Positions 55,626 through 64,000 of a DNA stretch of 64,000 bases are shown one piece after another. The stretch spans positions 1-64,000 of the forward strand of contig JAFYKY010000001.1 in NCBI GenBank assembly GCA_017537345.1, given 5' to 3'. Every line of letters begins with the position of its first letter. Within the stretch, counting starts at the first letter, position 1. A program made the translations under genes and the position numbers. A model generated the notes under the pieces. It was given only the letters and a program-made list of their open reading frames with translations. It was not told the DNA's origin and did no database searches. This DNA comes from Clostridia bacterium. Lineage in GTDB: Bacteria; Bacillota; Clostridia; Oscillospirales; CAG-382.

Positions 55626-56384
55626 ATGAAAAAGATTTTGGCACTCATTCTTTGCGCAGTTATGGTATTTGCTTTTGCAGGATGTGCATCTTACAGATCT
55701 TATGATGAGATAAAAGAAGACGGTAAGCTGGTTGTTGCTACCAACGCCGCTTTTGCACCCTACGAATTCGTAGACGATAACGGCGAATACGCAGGCATCG
55801 ATATCGAGATCGCTCAGGCTGTTGGTGAATATCTTGGCCTTGAAGTAGTTATTCAGGATATCAATTTTGACGCTATCATCACTTCCGTTAACAGCGGTAA
55901 GGCTGACCTCGGTATTGCAGGTATGACCGTTACCGCGGAAAGACTTAAGTCCGTTGAATTTTCCGATACTTACGCAACCGGTAAGCAGGTTATAATCACC
56001 GCTTCCGATTCCGGCATTAAGGGCGTTGCAGACCTTGCAGGCAAGAAGGTTGGCGTACAGACCGGCACCACCGGCGATATCTACGCTTCCGATGACGATA
56101 CTATCGGCGAAGTTGTTCAGTACACCACCGGTACCGAAGCTGTTCTCGCTCTTTCCCAGAACAAGGTAGACGCAGTTATTATCGATAACGAGCCTGCAAA
56201 GAAGTATATCGAAAAGTACGATAATCTTATCATCATCGACGAAGAGTATACCTACGAAGAATACGCAATGTGCTTCGCAAAGGGTAATACCGAGCTCGTT
56301 GCAAAGGTTAACGAAGCTCTCGCCGCACTCAAGGCAGACGGCACTCTCAAGGCTATTATTGATAAGTACATCAACGAAAAATAA
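55626..56384 (+). CDS. Amino-acid ABC transporter substrate-binding lipoprotein
   Basis: 252 residues from ATG 55626 (GGAGG upstream). Lipobox FAGC with Cys20 places it on the outer face of the membrane. The family-3 solute-binding domain shows LVVATNAAFAPYEFVDDNGEYAGIDIEIA, FDAIITSVNSGKADLGIAGMTVTAERLK and VDAVIIDNEPAKKYI. A polar amino acid is likely; the exact one is unknown. First gene of a three-gene importer. Confidence 0.93.
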   Translation: MKKILALILCAVMVFAFAGCASYRSYDEIKEDGKLVVATNAAFAPYEFVDDNGEYAGIDIEIAQAVGEYLGLEVVIQDINFDAIITSVNSGKADLGIAGMTVTAERLKSVEFSDTYATGKQVIITASDSGIKGVADLAGKKVGVQTGTTGDIYASDDDTIGEVVQYTTGTEAVLALSQNKVDAVIIDNEPAKKYIEKYDNLIIIDEEYTYEEYAMCFAKGNTELVAKVNEALAALKADGTLKAIIDKYINEK

Positions 56385-56389
56385 TTAAA

Positions 56390-57112
56390 ATGTTTGATTT
56401 TTTTAAAGAAATATTTGATGGATTCGTCTTTAACTTTATCGAAGGCGACCGTTGGAAGCTGCTTGTAGACGGTCTTTGGGTTACCTTAAAGATAACCGGA
56501 TTATCTGCTCTTCTGGGAATTCCTATCGGTTTTTTGGTAGGTTTGGTTCGTGCTATCGAGGAACGTGATTCCGGAAAACGCAAGCACAGCTTCCCCGTAA
56601 AATGCCTGTTCAAGGCATTGGATATATACGTAACCGTAATACGCGGTACGCCTGTAATGGTACAGCTGCTCATAATCAACTTCGTGGTCTTCGTGGGCTT
56701 CGATTTCAAGATGCTTGCCGCTGTTATCGCCTTCGGTCTCAACTCGGGCGCATACACATCCGAAATATTCCGTTCCGGCATACTGTCCGTTGATTTCGGT
56801 CAGACAGAAGCCGGCAGAAGCTTGGGACTTACTTCTGCACAGACATTGTGGAAGATAGTTATGCCTCAGGCAATCAAAAACGCTCTTCCCGCATTGGGTA
56901 ACGAGCTCATAACCTTACTTAAGGAAACGTCTATTGTCGGATATATTGCGTTGATCGACCTTACTAAGTCCTATTCCATCATCCAATCCCGTACCTTCTC
57001 GGCGTTTTGGCCGCTTATCGCTATCGCGTTCATATATCTCGTGTTGGTAGTGGGAATGTCAAAGCTGCTGAATATATTTGAAAGGAGACTGCGTAAGAGT
57101 GATAAGCGTTAA
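56390..57112 (+). CDS. Amino-acid ABC transporter permease (HisM/GlnP type)
   Basis: 240 residues, about five membrane helices, with the EAA loop [30 protein letters not shown] that docks on the ATPase. [12 protein letters not shown] is typical of polar amino-acid permeases. Six nt after the binding-protein gene and overlapping the ATPase gene by 14 nt. Confidence 0.94.
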   Translation: MFDFFKEIFDGFVFNFIEGDRWKLLVDGLWVTLKITGLSALLGIPIGFLVGLVRAIEERDSGKRKHSFPVKCLFKALDIYVTVIRGTPVMVQLLIINFVVFVGFDFKMLAAVIAFGLNSGAYTSEIFRSGILSVDFGQTEAGRSLGLTSAQTLWKIVMPQAIKNALPALGNELITLLKETSIVGYIALIDLTKSYSIIQSRTFSAFWPLIAIAFIYLVLVVGMSKLLNIFERRLRKSDKR

Positions 57113-57821
57113 AAACCTTTCAAAAAATTTCGGCGACCTTCAGGTGCTCAAAAACGTATCTCTCGATATTCAGAAAGGGGAAAAGGTAATTATCGTCGGT
57201 CCTTCGGGAAGCGGTAAATCCACCTTGCTTCGTTGCCTTAATCTGTTGGAGATACCTACTTCGGGTAATATTATTTTTGATAACACAGATATTACCGATA
57301 AAAAGTGCGATATAAACCGCATACGGCGCCGTATGGGAATGGTGTTCCAGAACTTTAATCTGTTCCCTAATATGACAGTGCTTGAAAATATATCGCTTGC
57401 CCCCGTTATGACAAAAAGACTGTCCAAGGCGGAAGCGGACAAAAAAGCAAAAAGTCTGCTTGAGCGTGTGGGGCTTTCCGATAAAGCAAACGCGTATCCT
57501 TCTCAGCTTTCCGGCGGTCAGAAACAGCGTATCGCCATCGTTCGTGCCCTTGCTATGGACCCGGACGTAATGCTGTTTGATGAACCTACATCTGCTCTCG
57601 ACCCCGAAATGGTGGGAGAGGTGCTTGAGGTTATGCGTGAATTGGCGGAAAACAATATGACTATGGTAGTGGTTACCCACGAAATGGCGTTTGCCCGTGA
57701 AGCGGGAACCAGAGTCTTGTTTATGGACGAAGGTCATATTCTGGAGGATGCTTCGCCCAAGGAGTTTTTCGAAAACCCCAAAAACCCTCGTTTGAAAGAA
57801 TTTCTTTCCAAAATTTTATAA
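57099..57821 (+). CDS. Amino-acid ABC transporter ATP-binding protein
   Basis: 240 residues from GTG 57099 (AAAGGAG about 12 nt upstream). Walker [12 protein letters not shown]-loop in [12 protein letters not shown], signature LSGGQKQR, Walker [21 protein letters not shown] and H-loop VTHEM: a GlnQ/HisP-type ATPase. Terminator follows. Confidence 0.95.
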   Translation: MISVKNLSKNFGDLQVLKNVSLDIQKGEKVIIVGPSGSGKSTLLRCLNLLEIPTSGNIIFDNTDITDKKCDINRIRRRMGMVFQNFNLFPNMTVLENISLAPVMTKRLSKAEADKKAKSLLERVGLSDKANAYPSQLSGGQKQRIAIVRALAMDPDVMLFDEPTSALDPEMVGEVLEVMRELAENNMTMVVVTHEMAFAREAGTRVLFMDEGHILEDASPKEFFENPKNPRLKEFLSKIL

Positions 57822-57837
57822 GCATCTATCAAAAAAT

Positions 57838-57870
57838 AAAGTACACTCTGCAAAAAGAGTGTACTTTTTT
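57838..57870 (+). terminator. Terminator after the ABC operon
   Basis: AAGTACACTCT/AGAGTGTACTT stem with GCAAAA loop and T-run; a TATACT -10 at 57883-57888 for the next gene lies just after it. Confidence 0.88.
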
Positions 57871-57917
57871 ATTTCTTTGTGATATACTGTAAAAAACATA
57901 TTTCGGTGGTGGCTTTT

Positions 57918-59054
57918 ATGGATATGGACAGACTTTTTAAAGAATGTGAAAAGCTTAACGAAAAATATTTATCCTTCCTTATAGATATCTGCAATATCTC
58001 CAGCAAATCGGACGATAAGGCGGGTGTGGATGCGGTGTGCGAATTCTGCGCATCCTTTGCCCGTAAAATGGATTACGAGGTAAAGGTAGAGAAAATAAAC
58101 GGTTCTGGCAACGTAATGTCCGCCACCCTTAATCCCAATGCGGAGGGCGAGCCGGTGTGTATGTCCGCCCACATGGACACCGTTCATCCCGAAGGGCTTT
58201 TCGGTGTACGTCGGGAAGGGGATACACTTATCGGCCCCGGTGTTTACGATTGCAAGGGCGGTATCGCCGTAGGATTTCTGGTTATGGAAGCCCTTAAAAA
58301 CTGCGGCTACGTTTCATCCCCCGTAAAAATGATCTTGCAAAGCGACGAAGAGGTGCAGTCACTTCCTTCGGATCTTAAAACCATAGAGTTTATGTGCAGT
58401 GAAGCGGCAGGCGCCAGAGCCTTTTTTAACCTTGAGGGCAGAATAGAAGGCAAGATAACTACCTCCCGTAAAGGTATTCTGCGCTATAAATACGATATTA
58501 CGGGAATCCCCGTCCACGCAGGCACATATTTCGGCGGTGCGTCTGCTGTCAAAGAAGCTGCCCACAAGATACTGGCGATCGAGCAAAAATCCCGTGTAGG
58601 CGGTATTACATATAACTGCGGTATTATAAAGGGCGGTACGGTTATGAACACCGTTCCCCAAAGCTGTACCGTGGGAATGGATATCCGTATCCGCACGGAA
58701 GCGGATATAAAAGAAGCGGAAGCAAACCTTTTTGCTGTGGGCAACACCGTGTTTGTGGAGGGAACTTCCACCGTAACCACCAAGGTATCCTCCCGCCCTC
58801 CTATGGAAAGAACAGATAAAAATATAAAGCTGTTTAATGATATTCTTTCCGCCTGCCGTAAATACGGCTTGGGCGAGTTTGAGGAAAACTCCGTAACCGG
58901 CGGCTCGGATGCGGCGTATACCACTATTGCGGGCATTCCTTCTGTAGATGATCTCGGTCCTCTCGGCGGAGATTACCATACCACAAACGAATGGATAGAT
59001 ATAAATTCAATCTCCGGCAGCGGAAAAATAATAGCGGCATATATAGTGGGATAA
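57918..59054 (+). CDS. M20 family metallopeptidase
   Basis: 378 residues from ATG 57918. Zinc ligands and catalytic residues are in MSAHMDTVHPEG, YDCKGG and LQSDEEVQS; the dimerisation lid follows RKGILRYKYDITGIPVHAGTY, and SDAAYTTIAGIPSVDDLGPLGG closes the site. ArgE/DapE/CPG2-like; substrate may be a dipeptide or N-acyl amino acid, plausible beside an amino-acid importer. Confidence 0.88.
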   Translation: MDMDRLFKECEKLNEKYLSFLIDICNISSKSDDKAGVDAVCEFCASFARKMDYEVKVEKINGSGNVMSATLNPNAEGEPVCMSAHMDTVHPEGLFGVRREGDTLIGPGVYDCKGGIAVGFLVMEALKNCGYVSSPVKMILQSDEEVQSLPSDLKTIEFMCSEAAGARAFFNLEGRIEGKITTSRKGILRYKYDITGIPVHAGTYFGGASAVKEAAHKILAIEQKSRVGGITYNCGIIKGGTVMNTVPQSCTVGMDIRIRTEADIKEAEANLFAVGNTVFVEGTSTVTTKVSSRPPMERTDKNIKLFNDILSACRKYGLGEFEENSVTGGSDAAYTTIAGIPSVDDLGPLGGDYHTTNEWIDINSISGSGKIIAAYIVG

Positions 59055-59056
59055 TC

Positions 59057-59107
59057 ACCCCAAGAACCCTTGTGGCTTCTCGGGGACCCCGATAAAAAAT
59101 TCACCCC
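59057..59107. repeat. Dispersed palindromic repeat (CCCCAAGAAAC family), copy 4
   Basis: CACCCCAAGAAC, GGCTTCTCGGGGACCCCGAT, AAAAAATTCACCCC: matches 10081-10136 and, like it, follows a stop codon by a few bases. Confidence 0.65.
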
Positions 59108-59130
59108 GTTTTTGCGGGGTGATTATTTTA
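59093..59130. terminator. Bidirectional terminator between convergent genes
   Basis: TCACCCCG/CGGGGTGA hairpin. T-rich sequence follows on the plus strand, and six T on the minus strand. Confidence 0.78.
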
Positions 59131-59140
59131 TGGGTAAATA

Positions 59141-59608
59141 TCAGTGCCCTTTAGGGTCAAGTGGATTGCTTCCCTTTATGCCGGATTCAAACACGTAAAC
59201 CGTGTAATAGGTTTCGTTTTCGTTAAGGGAAATCTCGTATTCAAGAGGGAAGTGTTCGTTGTGGACGGTGGCTATTTTCCCGTTTTCCTGCTTGTAATAC
59301 TTTGCAACCTCAAATTCGGCTTCCAGCGCTTGAATAAGCGCCTCAACGTCCTTTTCATCTGCCTTTATAAGCGCGGCGGAAAAATAGTTTATTCCGTTTC
59401 CGTTTCCGTTCAGCTTCCCGTAAACGGACTTGGTTTCCAAAATCTCAAACCCTTCGGCTTGCACCGCTTTTTCAAAATCAGCTTCAAAGCCTTTAAGTAT
59501 AAAGCCGTTCCAATTTAAAAAGGCAAAAATAGCAGACAATGTTATTAACACCGCCGCGACAATTACGCCGATAACAGAAAAAGTAATGATCTTTTTTGTC
59601 TTTGTCAT
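59141..59608 (-). CDS. Single-pass membrane protein of unknown function
   Basis: 155 residues from ATG 59608 (GGGAGGGG upstream). One N-terminal helix (about 7-30, IITFSVIGVIVAAVLITLSAIFAFL), then a mixed alpha/beta extracytoplasmic domain with a HFPLEYEISLNENETYYTVYVFESG strand region. Not recognised. It has its own extended -10 promoter. Confidence 0.68.
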   Translation of the reverse strand: MTKTKKIITFSVIGVIVAAVLITLSAIFAFLNWNGFILKGFEADFEKAVQAEGFEILETKSVYGKLNGNGNGINYFSAALIKADEKDVEALIQALEAEFEVAKYYKQENGKIATVHNEHFPLEYEISLNENETYYTVYVFESGIKGSNPLDPKGH

Positions 59609-59629
59609 ATTTTCCCCTCCCTTGATTTT

Positions 59630-59658
59630 ATGGTAGCATATAGAGGGTATCTTGTCAA
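59630..59658 (-). promoter_or_regulatory. Promoter of the 155-residue membrane protein
   Basis: Minus strand TTGACA (59658-59653), 17 bp, TACCAT (59635-59630) with extended TGC. Confidence 0.65.
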
Positions 59659-59802
59659 TATTTTTCGGCTTTGGGAAAGAAAGTTTACGCAAAGGCAACA
59701 AAAAGTTAAAACATTTTTTGTTTATATTACACAGATTTATTCTGCGGTTTTTGCGTTTTGAGTACATACCGCATATACTGTTAACGACCTTGCAAATTAC
59801 TC

Positions 59803-59831
59803 TTGCAAACCAAAAAAATATGTGATATTAT
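59803..59831 (+). promoter_or_regulatory. Promoter of aspartate kinase gene
   Basis: TTGCAA (59803-59808), 17 bp, TATTAT (59826-59831) with extended TGA. The leader is short (about 40 nt), with no lysine riboswitch visible in the 268-nt intergenic region. Confidence 0.6.
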
Positions 59832-59875
59832 TATACTGTCATATTGTGTATTATTTCCAAGAAGGATTTGATAAA

Positions 59876-61192
59876 ATGTTGCTCAGAAACAGAAAAAAGG
59901 TTGCCAAGTTCGGCGGCAGCTCGTTGGCGGATGCAAACCAGTTCAAAAAGGTTGCGGCTATCGTTGGCGCGGATAAAGCCCGCAGATACGTAGTTCCCTC
60001 CGCCCCCGGCAAAAGACACAAAGAAGATATAAAAATAACCGATATGCTTATCGCCTGCCAGAAAACGGCGGAATATATGCCCCTTTGGGAGCAGATAAAG
60101 GCGCGTTACAACGGAATTATCGCAGATCTCGGTCTTGATATTTCTCTTGATAACGAATTCGCCCTTATCGAAGGCGCGCTGGAGGAAGGCACCACCGTTG
60201 ATTATATGGCGTCCCGCGGTGAATATCTTAACGGTATCATCCTTGCAAGCTTTTTGGGCTTTGAATTTGTGGACGCGGCAGAGGTAGTGCGCTTTACCGC
60301 AGACGGCAAGTTCGATCCTCACACCACAAACGCTATTATGGGCGAGCGTCTTTCCGGCGTGTATAATGCTGTCATCCCCGGCTTTTACGGTGCGGATGAG
60401 CAGGGCAGAGTGCGTATTTTTGCCCGCGGCGGAAGCGATATTACGGGCGCTCTTGTTGCCCGTGCAGTTATGGCTGATATTTACGAAAACTGGACGGATG
60501 TAAGCGGTTTTCTTATGTGCGACCCCCGTATCGTAGAAAACCCCACTCCCATAAAGACAATAACCTACCGCGAACTGCGCGAGCTTTCCTATATGGGCGC
60601 AGGCGTTCTTCACGAAGAAGCCGTTATCCCCGTAAAGCTTGCGGGTATTCCCATAAATATTAAAAACACCAACCGTCCCGAGGATACGGGTACAATGATC
60701 GTTCCCGAATCCGAGGATGTTCCCACGGACGGACTCATTACGGGTATTGCAGGTAAAAAGGATTTTGCGGTTATCCGTATCGAAAAAGACCTTATGAACT
60801 CCGAAGTGGGCTTCGTACGCAAGGTGCTTGATGTTATCGCATCCCACGGTATGTCCTTTGAGCATCTGCCTTCGGGTATAGATACTATGTGCGTGGTGCT
60901 CAGCCGTAAAGAGATCGAGGGCAAGGAAGCAGAGCTTCTTACCGAAATAACCCGCGCTGTTTCTCCCGATAATATCGATGTGGTTACCGGCGTAAGCCTT
61001 ATCGCCGTAGTGGGCAGAGGTATGAAGAGCGCCAAGGGTACTGCATCCCGTGTGTTTACCGTACTTGCAAAGAACGATATAAATATCCGAATGATCGATC
61101 AGGGCTCCAGCGAGCTTAATATAATCATCGGTGTAGACGATGCGGATTTCGAAAAAGCTATCCGTTCCGTATACAGCGAATTCGGCGCATAA
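59876..61192 (+). CDS. Aspartate kinase
   Basis: 438 residues from ATG 59876 (AAGGA upstream). Kinase domain KFGGSSLAD, FARGGSDITGALVARAV and MGAGVLHEEAV, then two ACT domains (VIRIEKDLMNSEVGFVRKVL and VVGRGMKSAKGTASRVFTVL) for feedback control by lysine or threonine. Catalyses the first step of lysine, threonine and methionine synthesis. Stop overlaps the yigZ ATG by one base. Confidence 0.95.
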   Translation: MLLRNRKKVAKFGGSSLADANQFKKVAAIVGADKARRYVVPSAPGKRHKEDIKITDMLIACQKTAEYMPLWEQIKARYNGIIADLGLDISLDNEFALIEGALEEGTTVDYMASRGEYLNGIILASFLGFEFVDAAEVVRFTADGKFDPHTTNAIMGERLSGVYNAVIPGFYGADEQGRVRIFARGGSDITGALVARAVMADIYENWTDVSGFLMCDPRIVENPTPIKTITYRELRELSYMGAGVLHEEAVIPVKLAGIPINIKNTNRPEDTGTMIVPESEDVPTDGLITGIAGKKDFAVIRIEKDLMNSEVGFVRKVLDVIASHGMSFEHLPSGIDTMCVVLSRKEIEGKEAELLTEITRAVSPDNIDVVTGVSLIAVVGRGMKSAKGTASRVFTVLAKNDINIRMIDQGSSELNIIIGVDDADFEKAIRSVYSEFGA

Positions 61193-61818
61193 TGAAGGGA
61201 TATATCACCTTGGGCGTCCCTGCGGAGGACCGCTTTACCGAAAAGAAAAGCGTGTTTATCGGCAACGCCGCCCGTGTTGAAACAGAGGAAGAGGCAATAG
61301 CCTTTGTTAAAAAGATAAAAGCCAAATATCCCGATGCCCGTCATAACGTGTATGCATATATTCTGCGCGAAAACAACCTTTCCCGCTTTACCGATGACGG
61401 CGAGCCTCACGGCACCGCAGGTATGCCCGTAATGAACGTGCTTCGCGGCAGAGATCTTGTGGATTGCGCCGTGGTTGTCACCCGTTATTTCGGCGGTACT
61501 CTGCTGGGTACGGGCGGTCTGGTACGTGCATATACCGAAGGAGCTATCCTTGCGGTAAACGCATCCGGCACGGTGGAAATGTCCCCCTGCGCCCTTGTCA
61601 AAACCGAAAGCGACTATACGGATTACCAAAAGATCCGTTATTCCGTTACCAAAATGGGCGGGGAAGAAAAGGATACCGTATACGGAATGGGCGTAACCGC
61701 ATATTTCAATATCGATTTTCATCTGGCGGAAAGCGTGTGCATAGCCGTTTCGGAGCAAACCTCTGCCCGCGCCACCGCAGAAATCGTCGGCGCTTCCTAT
61801 AAAGAAATACTCAAATAA
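61192..61818 (+). CDS. YigZ/IMPACT family protein (UPF0029)
   Basis: 208 residues. The N-terminal IMPACT domain includes KKSVFIGNAARVETEEEA, RFTDDGEPHGTAGMPV and VVVTRYFGGTLLGTGGLVRAY; the DUF1949-like C-terminal ferredoxin-like domain follows. Linked to translation regulation in eukaryotes; role unclear in bacteria. Translationally coupled to aspartate kinase. Confidence 0.93.
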   Translation: MKGYITLGVPAEDRFTEKKSVFIGNAARVETEEEAIAFVKKIKAKYPDARHNVYAYILRENNLSRFTDDGEPHGTAGMPVMNVLRGRDLVDCAVVVTRYFGGTLLGTGGLVRAYTEGAILAVNASGTVEMSPCALVKTESDYTDYQKIRYSVTKMGGEEKDTVYGMGVTAYFNIDFHLAESVCIAVSEQTSARATAEIVGASYKEILK

Positions 61819-61822
61819 TATA

Positions 61823-61851
61823 AAAAACCGAGCCTTGCGCTCGGTTTTTTT
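61823..61851 (+). terminator. Terminator after yigZ
   Basis: AAAACCGAGC/GCTCGGTTTT stem with CTTGC loop and seven T. Confidence 0.9.
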
Positions 61852-61878
61852 GACTTGTTGACATTTTTATGTTATAGT
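61850..61878 (+). promoter_or_regulatory. Promoter of the second sigma-factor operon
   Basis: TTGACT (61850-61855), 17 bp, TATAGT (61873-61878) with extended TGT. Confidence 0.65.
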
Positions 61879-61940
61879 ATTGGTGTAATATTTACTTTTT
61901 GTCGTCTTTATATATAGAAACTGACTATGGAGTTGATTTG

Positions 61941-63224
61941 ATGAAAAAGAAAGTCATACTGATTACAGCCTGCGCCATAGCGTCTTTGCTTGTAATAACG
62001 GGTTCGGTGGCAGCGTTTTTTGCGATAAAGCAAGATGCTCCCGTGGAATTCGAATATAATCCGCCGGAATACGATTCCGACCTGAAAGGCGGAGATTTCA
62101 AAGCGGCGTTTTCCAAGTACGGAAGCCGCACCGAGCCGCAAAAGGTGTACGTTTCCGACGCGGAAGAGTTGGGCTTAAACGAAATCCCCACAGAACAGAT
62201 AAGTATATACAGATACAGACACGCCTATTATCTGAAATACGTTTACGGCGAGGAAAATATATACGATTCCCAAAGCCTTAAAGATTTTGCAAACGCAACA
62301 GTTAACGGTATGGCGGAGTTTTTGAAAAAAAACGATGATACCGAACCGGAATACAAAGAATATTCAGGTCACCGATTAAAGGCGGATATCGGCAAATACA
62401 GTCTTAATTTCAAGCAGTATCCTTTTTACTACGAGCTTGAAGTGCGCAAATTTGAAAGTTATAAAAACCAAGTAATGATTCTGGGCGATAAAAGGCTTGT
62501 GTTCAGTTCCTCTTATAGCGATGAAGAAATAACAGAATCTCTGGCAAAGCAAAAGGAAGCGCTTTTTGCAATGCTTGGCTGTAATTTTGAAGATATAAAG
62601 GTGGTAAGGCATTATTCGGAAAACGATAACGCCGCAAAATATATTACCGTATATTTTTATAACGAAAAGGACAATGCCATAAATAAATACGCGCCCCCGC
62701 AAACCAACGCTACCTTTGAAGAGCACGAAAAAATCGGCTTTTATTCGGATTACATTTCAATAGTGTTTTCTTATGCGGAATTGGGAAAAACAGCAATCGC
62801 AACGACTATAAAATACGTGAAATTCCGCACTCCGCCGCAAGAAATTTTCCCCGTGGTATATACGGCGGATATGATATCCCTGCAAGCTGCGGAGGGAATG
62901 CTTTTTAACAACCAATTCTTTTCCGGCAACGTATGCGTGCTGTGCGCGGGAGAGGAGATCAACGTTACCGAATACGATTACGTAAGCTTTGAATATCTGG
63001 CGGGGGACGGCTTCCGCAACGATTACGATACCTACGTTTTGCCCTTTTACGTTTTTTACGTAAAGGAAGAAGATGGCGAAAGATATGATACCTATTCAAA
63101 ATATTACGTTCCCGCCATAGAGTTTCTGAGCGATCACAGCTATTGGACAGAAACTTACGGCGAATGTTATCAAGCCCATCTACAGCACAAAACCGAAGAA
63201 AGCGAGGAGGACGTATATGGATGA
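61941..63224 (+). CDS. Membrane-anchored extracytoplasmic protein ahead of sigma factor
   Basis: 427 residues from ATG 61941. N-terminal helix (about 5-27) without a lipobox, so anchored or secreted, then a Tyr/Glu-rich mixed domain with paired RYRHAYYLKYVYGEENIYDSQ and FEYLAGDGFRNDYDTYVLPF segments. No known family. It overlaps the sigma gene by 8 nt, so it is probably part of the same signalling unit. Confidence 0.7.
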   Translation: MKKKVILITACAIASLLVITGSVAAFFAIKQDAPVEFEYNPPEYDSDLKGGDFKAAFSKYGSRTEPQKVYVSDAEELGLNEIPTEQISIYRYRHAYYLKYVYGEENIYDSQSLKDFANATVNGMAEFLKKNDDTEPEYKEYSGHRLKADIGKYSLNFKQYPFYYELEVRKFESYKNQVMILGDKRLVFSSSYSDEEITESLAKQKEALFAMLGCNFEDIKVVRHYSENDNAAKYITVYFYNEKDNAINKYAPPQTNATFEEHEKIGFYSDYISIVFSYAELGKTAIATTIKYVKFRTPPQEIFPVVYTADMISLQAAEGMLFNNQFFSGNVCVLCAGEEINVTEYDYVSFEYLAGDGFRNDYDTYVLPFYVFYVKEEDGERYDTYSKYYVPAIEFLSDHSYWTETYGECYQAHLQHKTEESEEDVYG

Positions 63225-63774
63225 TATAAAGATTATTGCTTTGTATAATGAACGGAACGAATGTGCCATAGCCGAATCCAACCAAAAATACGGTAATTTT
63301 TGTTATGTTATCGCATTTAATATCCTTAACGATAATTCAGATTCGGAGGAGTGCGTAAACGATACCTGGTACAGAGCGTGGAACACCATTCCGCCGGAGC
63401 AACCCGCAAGCCTTAAAGGATTTTTCGGAAAAATTACCCGTAATCTGGCGCTGGATAAGTATAAATTCAACCGCCGTCAAAAACGGGGAAGCGGTGAAAC
63501 CGAGCTTGCTTGGGAGGAACTTAAAACAGAAGATATCTCCAACCCTGTGGAAAAAGAATTACTGCTCAAAGAGCTTGGGGAAAAAATATCCTTGTTTTTA
63601 AATAAGATTTCCGAAAGGGACCGTAATATTTTTATTGCAAGATATTATTTTGTGTATCCCGTTTCGGAAATAGCATCCCGCTTTGGACTTAACGAAAAAT
63701 ACGTGGCAAACATACTTTCCCGCACACGTAAACGGCTTTTAAAATTTCTTGTGGAAAGGGGATACGAGATATGA
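63217..63774 (+). CDS. ECF-type RNA polymerase sigma factor (second)
   Basis: 185 residues, GAGGAGG before the ATG. Region 2: ILNDNSDSEECVNDTWYRAWNTIPP; region 4: LNKISERDRNIFIARYYFVYPVSEIASRFGLNEKYVANILSRTRKRL. It resembles the sigma factor at 42682 (same length, same ECxNDxx.AWN.IPP pattern), so the two are paralogues. ATGA overlap with the next membrane protein. Confidence 0.9.
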   Translation: MDDIKIIALYNERNECAIAESNQKYGNFCYVIAFNILNDNSDSEECVNDTWYRAWNTIPPEQPASLKGFFGKITRNLALDKYKFNRRQKRGSGETELAWEELKTEDISNPVEKELLLKELGEKISLFLNKISERDRNIFIARYYFVYPVSEIASRFGLNEKYVANILSRTRKRLLKFLVERGYEI

Positions 63775-64000
63775 CACGCAACACCTTGTTTGAAGCGGTT
63801 AGCTATATCACCCACGACCTTGTGGAAAAAGCTTCGGATGCTTTTGAATCCCGCACAAAGAAATACCGAAATATACTTTTTGCAAAGCGTATATCCGTTT
63901 CTGCGGTTTCCTGCGCTTGCGCCGTACTGCTGATTTTGGGCGTGTTAAGCCGGGTGTTTGTATATACCTTTTCCCAAAAGTACGATGGCAGATTTTCAAG
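63771..64000 (+). CDS. Putative anti-sigma membrane protein (partial, runs off window)
   Basis: Only the first 76 codons are present. A cytoplasmic helix (TLFEAVSYITHDLVEKASDAFESR) is followed by a transmembrane helix (ISVSAVSCACAVLLILGVL). The layout and the D-L-(V/I)-x2-A pattern match the start of the protein at 43239, so it is probably the cognate anti-sigma of the neighbouring sigma factor. Confidence 0.65.
   Translation, partial: MTRNTLFEAVSYITHDLVEKASDAFESRTKKYRNILFAKRISVSAVSCACAVLLILGVLSRVFVYTFSQKYDGRFS

Noticed and set aside
59609..59875. Lysine riboswitch or attenuator before aspartate kinase
   Set aside because: The promoter lies only about 40 nt from the start codon, too little room for the about 170-nt aptamer, and no conserved lysine-box motifs are seen.

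Overview
The window looks like chromosome of an anaerobic Firmicute of the class Clostridia, probably an uncultured gut or rumen lineage. The evidence is a pyruvate formate-lyase system under a ZTP riboswitch, a SpoVT-type sporulation regulator, a Firmicutes primosome pair (DnaD-domain protein plus DnaI/DnaC-like loader), RecD2, YqeG, a DUF1934 protein, and sugar-acid and fucoside catabolism. Core genes use moderate-GC codons. A few cargo genes (near 26.0, 39.6, 41.1, 48.1 and 51.4 kb) are visibly AT-richer. I saw no rRNA, tRNA or CRISPR array.

Layout. 0-10 kb (+): rpsP-khpA-rimM-trmD, a polytopic O-antigen-ligase-like protein with two DUF4330 proteins, HPr, uvrC-rsmD-coaD, then an enolase-superfamily enzyme and a 2-hydroxyacid dehydrogenase. 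10-18 kb (-): recD2 followed by a glycosidase-like protein and hexuronate catabolism (uxuA, SDR-type fructuronate reductase, eda, kdgK), packed with 4-nt overlaps. 18-25.6 kb (+): yqeG, endonuclease IV-like, YdcF/SanA-like, prmA, ligA, an FAD oxidoreductase and psd. 25.6-27 kb: a hairpin-rich repeat nest around an AT-rich orphan gene. 27-33 kb (-): a large DUF4855/discoidin lipoprotein, then pflB-pflA behind a consensus promoter and ZTP riboswitch. 33-39.4 kb (+): Sir2, ddl-murI, DUF1934, DnaD/DnaI, rnhA, PHP.

39.4-48.7 kb is a mosaic: a methyltransferase with a repeat tail, spoVT, a truncated spoVT copy with its upstream region, a 38-codon gene, an ECF sigma/anti-sigma-like operon between two identical 32-bp terminators, a GH95 fucosidase, a frameshifted membrane gene and another AT-rich orphan. 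48.7-51.2 kb: comF, ttcA-like, rplM-rpsI. 51.3-64 kb: a DUF4303 gene, small lipoproteins, a P-loop kinase, YbaK, a polar amino-acid ABC importer, M20 peptidase, aspartate kinase, YigZ, and a second sigma-factor operon running off the right edge.

How the genes work together. The sugar-acid and fucosidase genes suggest growth on plant or host glycans. Hexuronates enter as mannonate or fructuronate and leave as pyruvate plus glyceraldehyde-3-phosphate. PFL then splits pyruvate to formate and acetyl-CoA, and formate supply is tied to one-carbon/purine status by the ZTP switch. The least explained layer is the set of dispersed palindromic repeats and shared boundary sequences around AT-rich orphan genes, which suggests that single genes move in and out at these spots.
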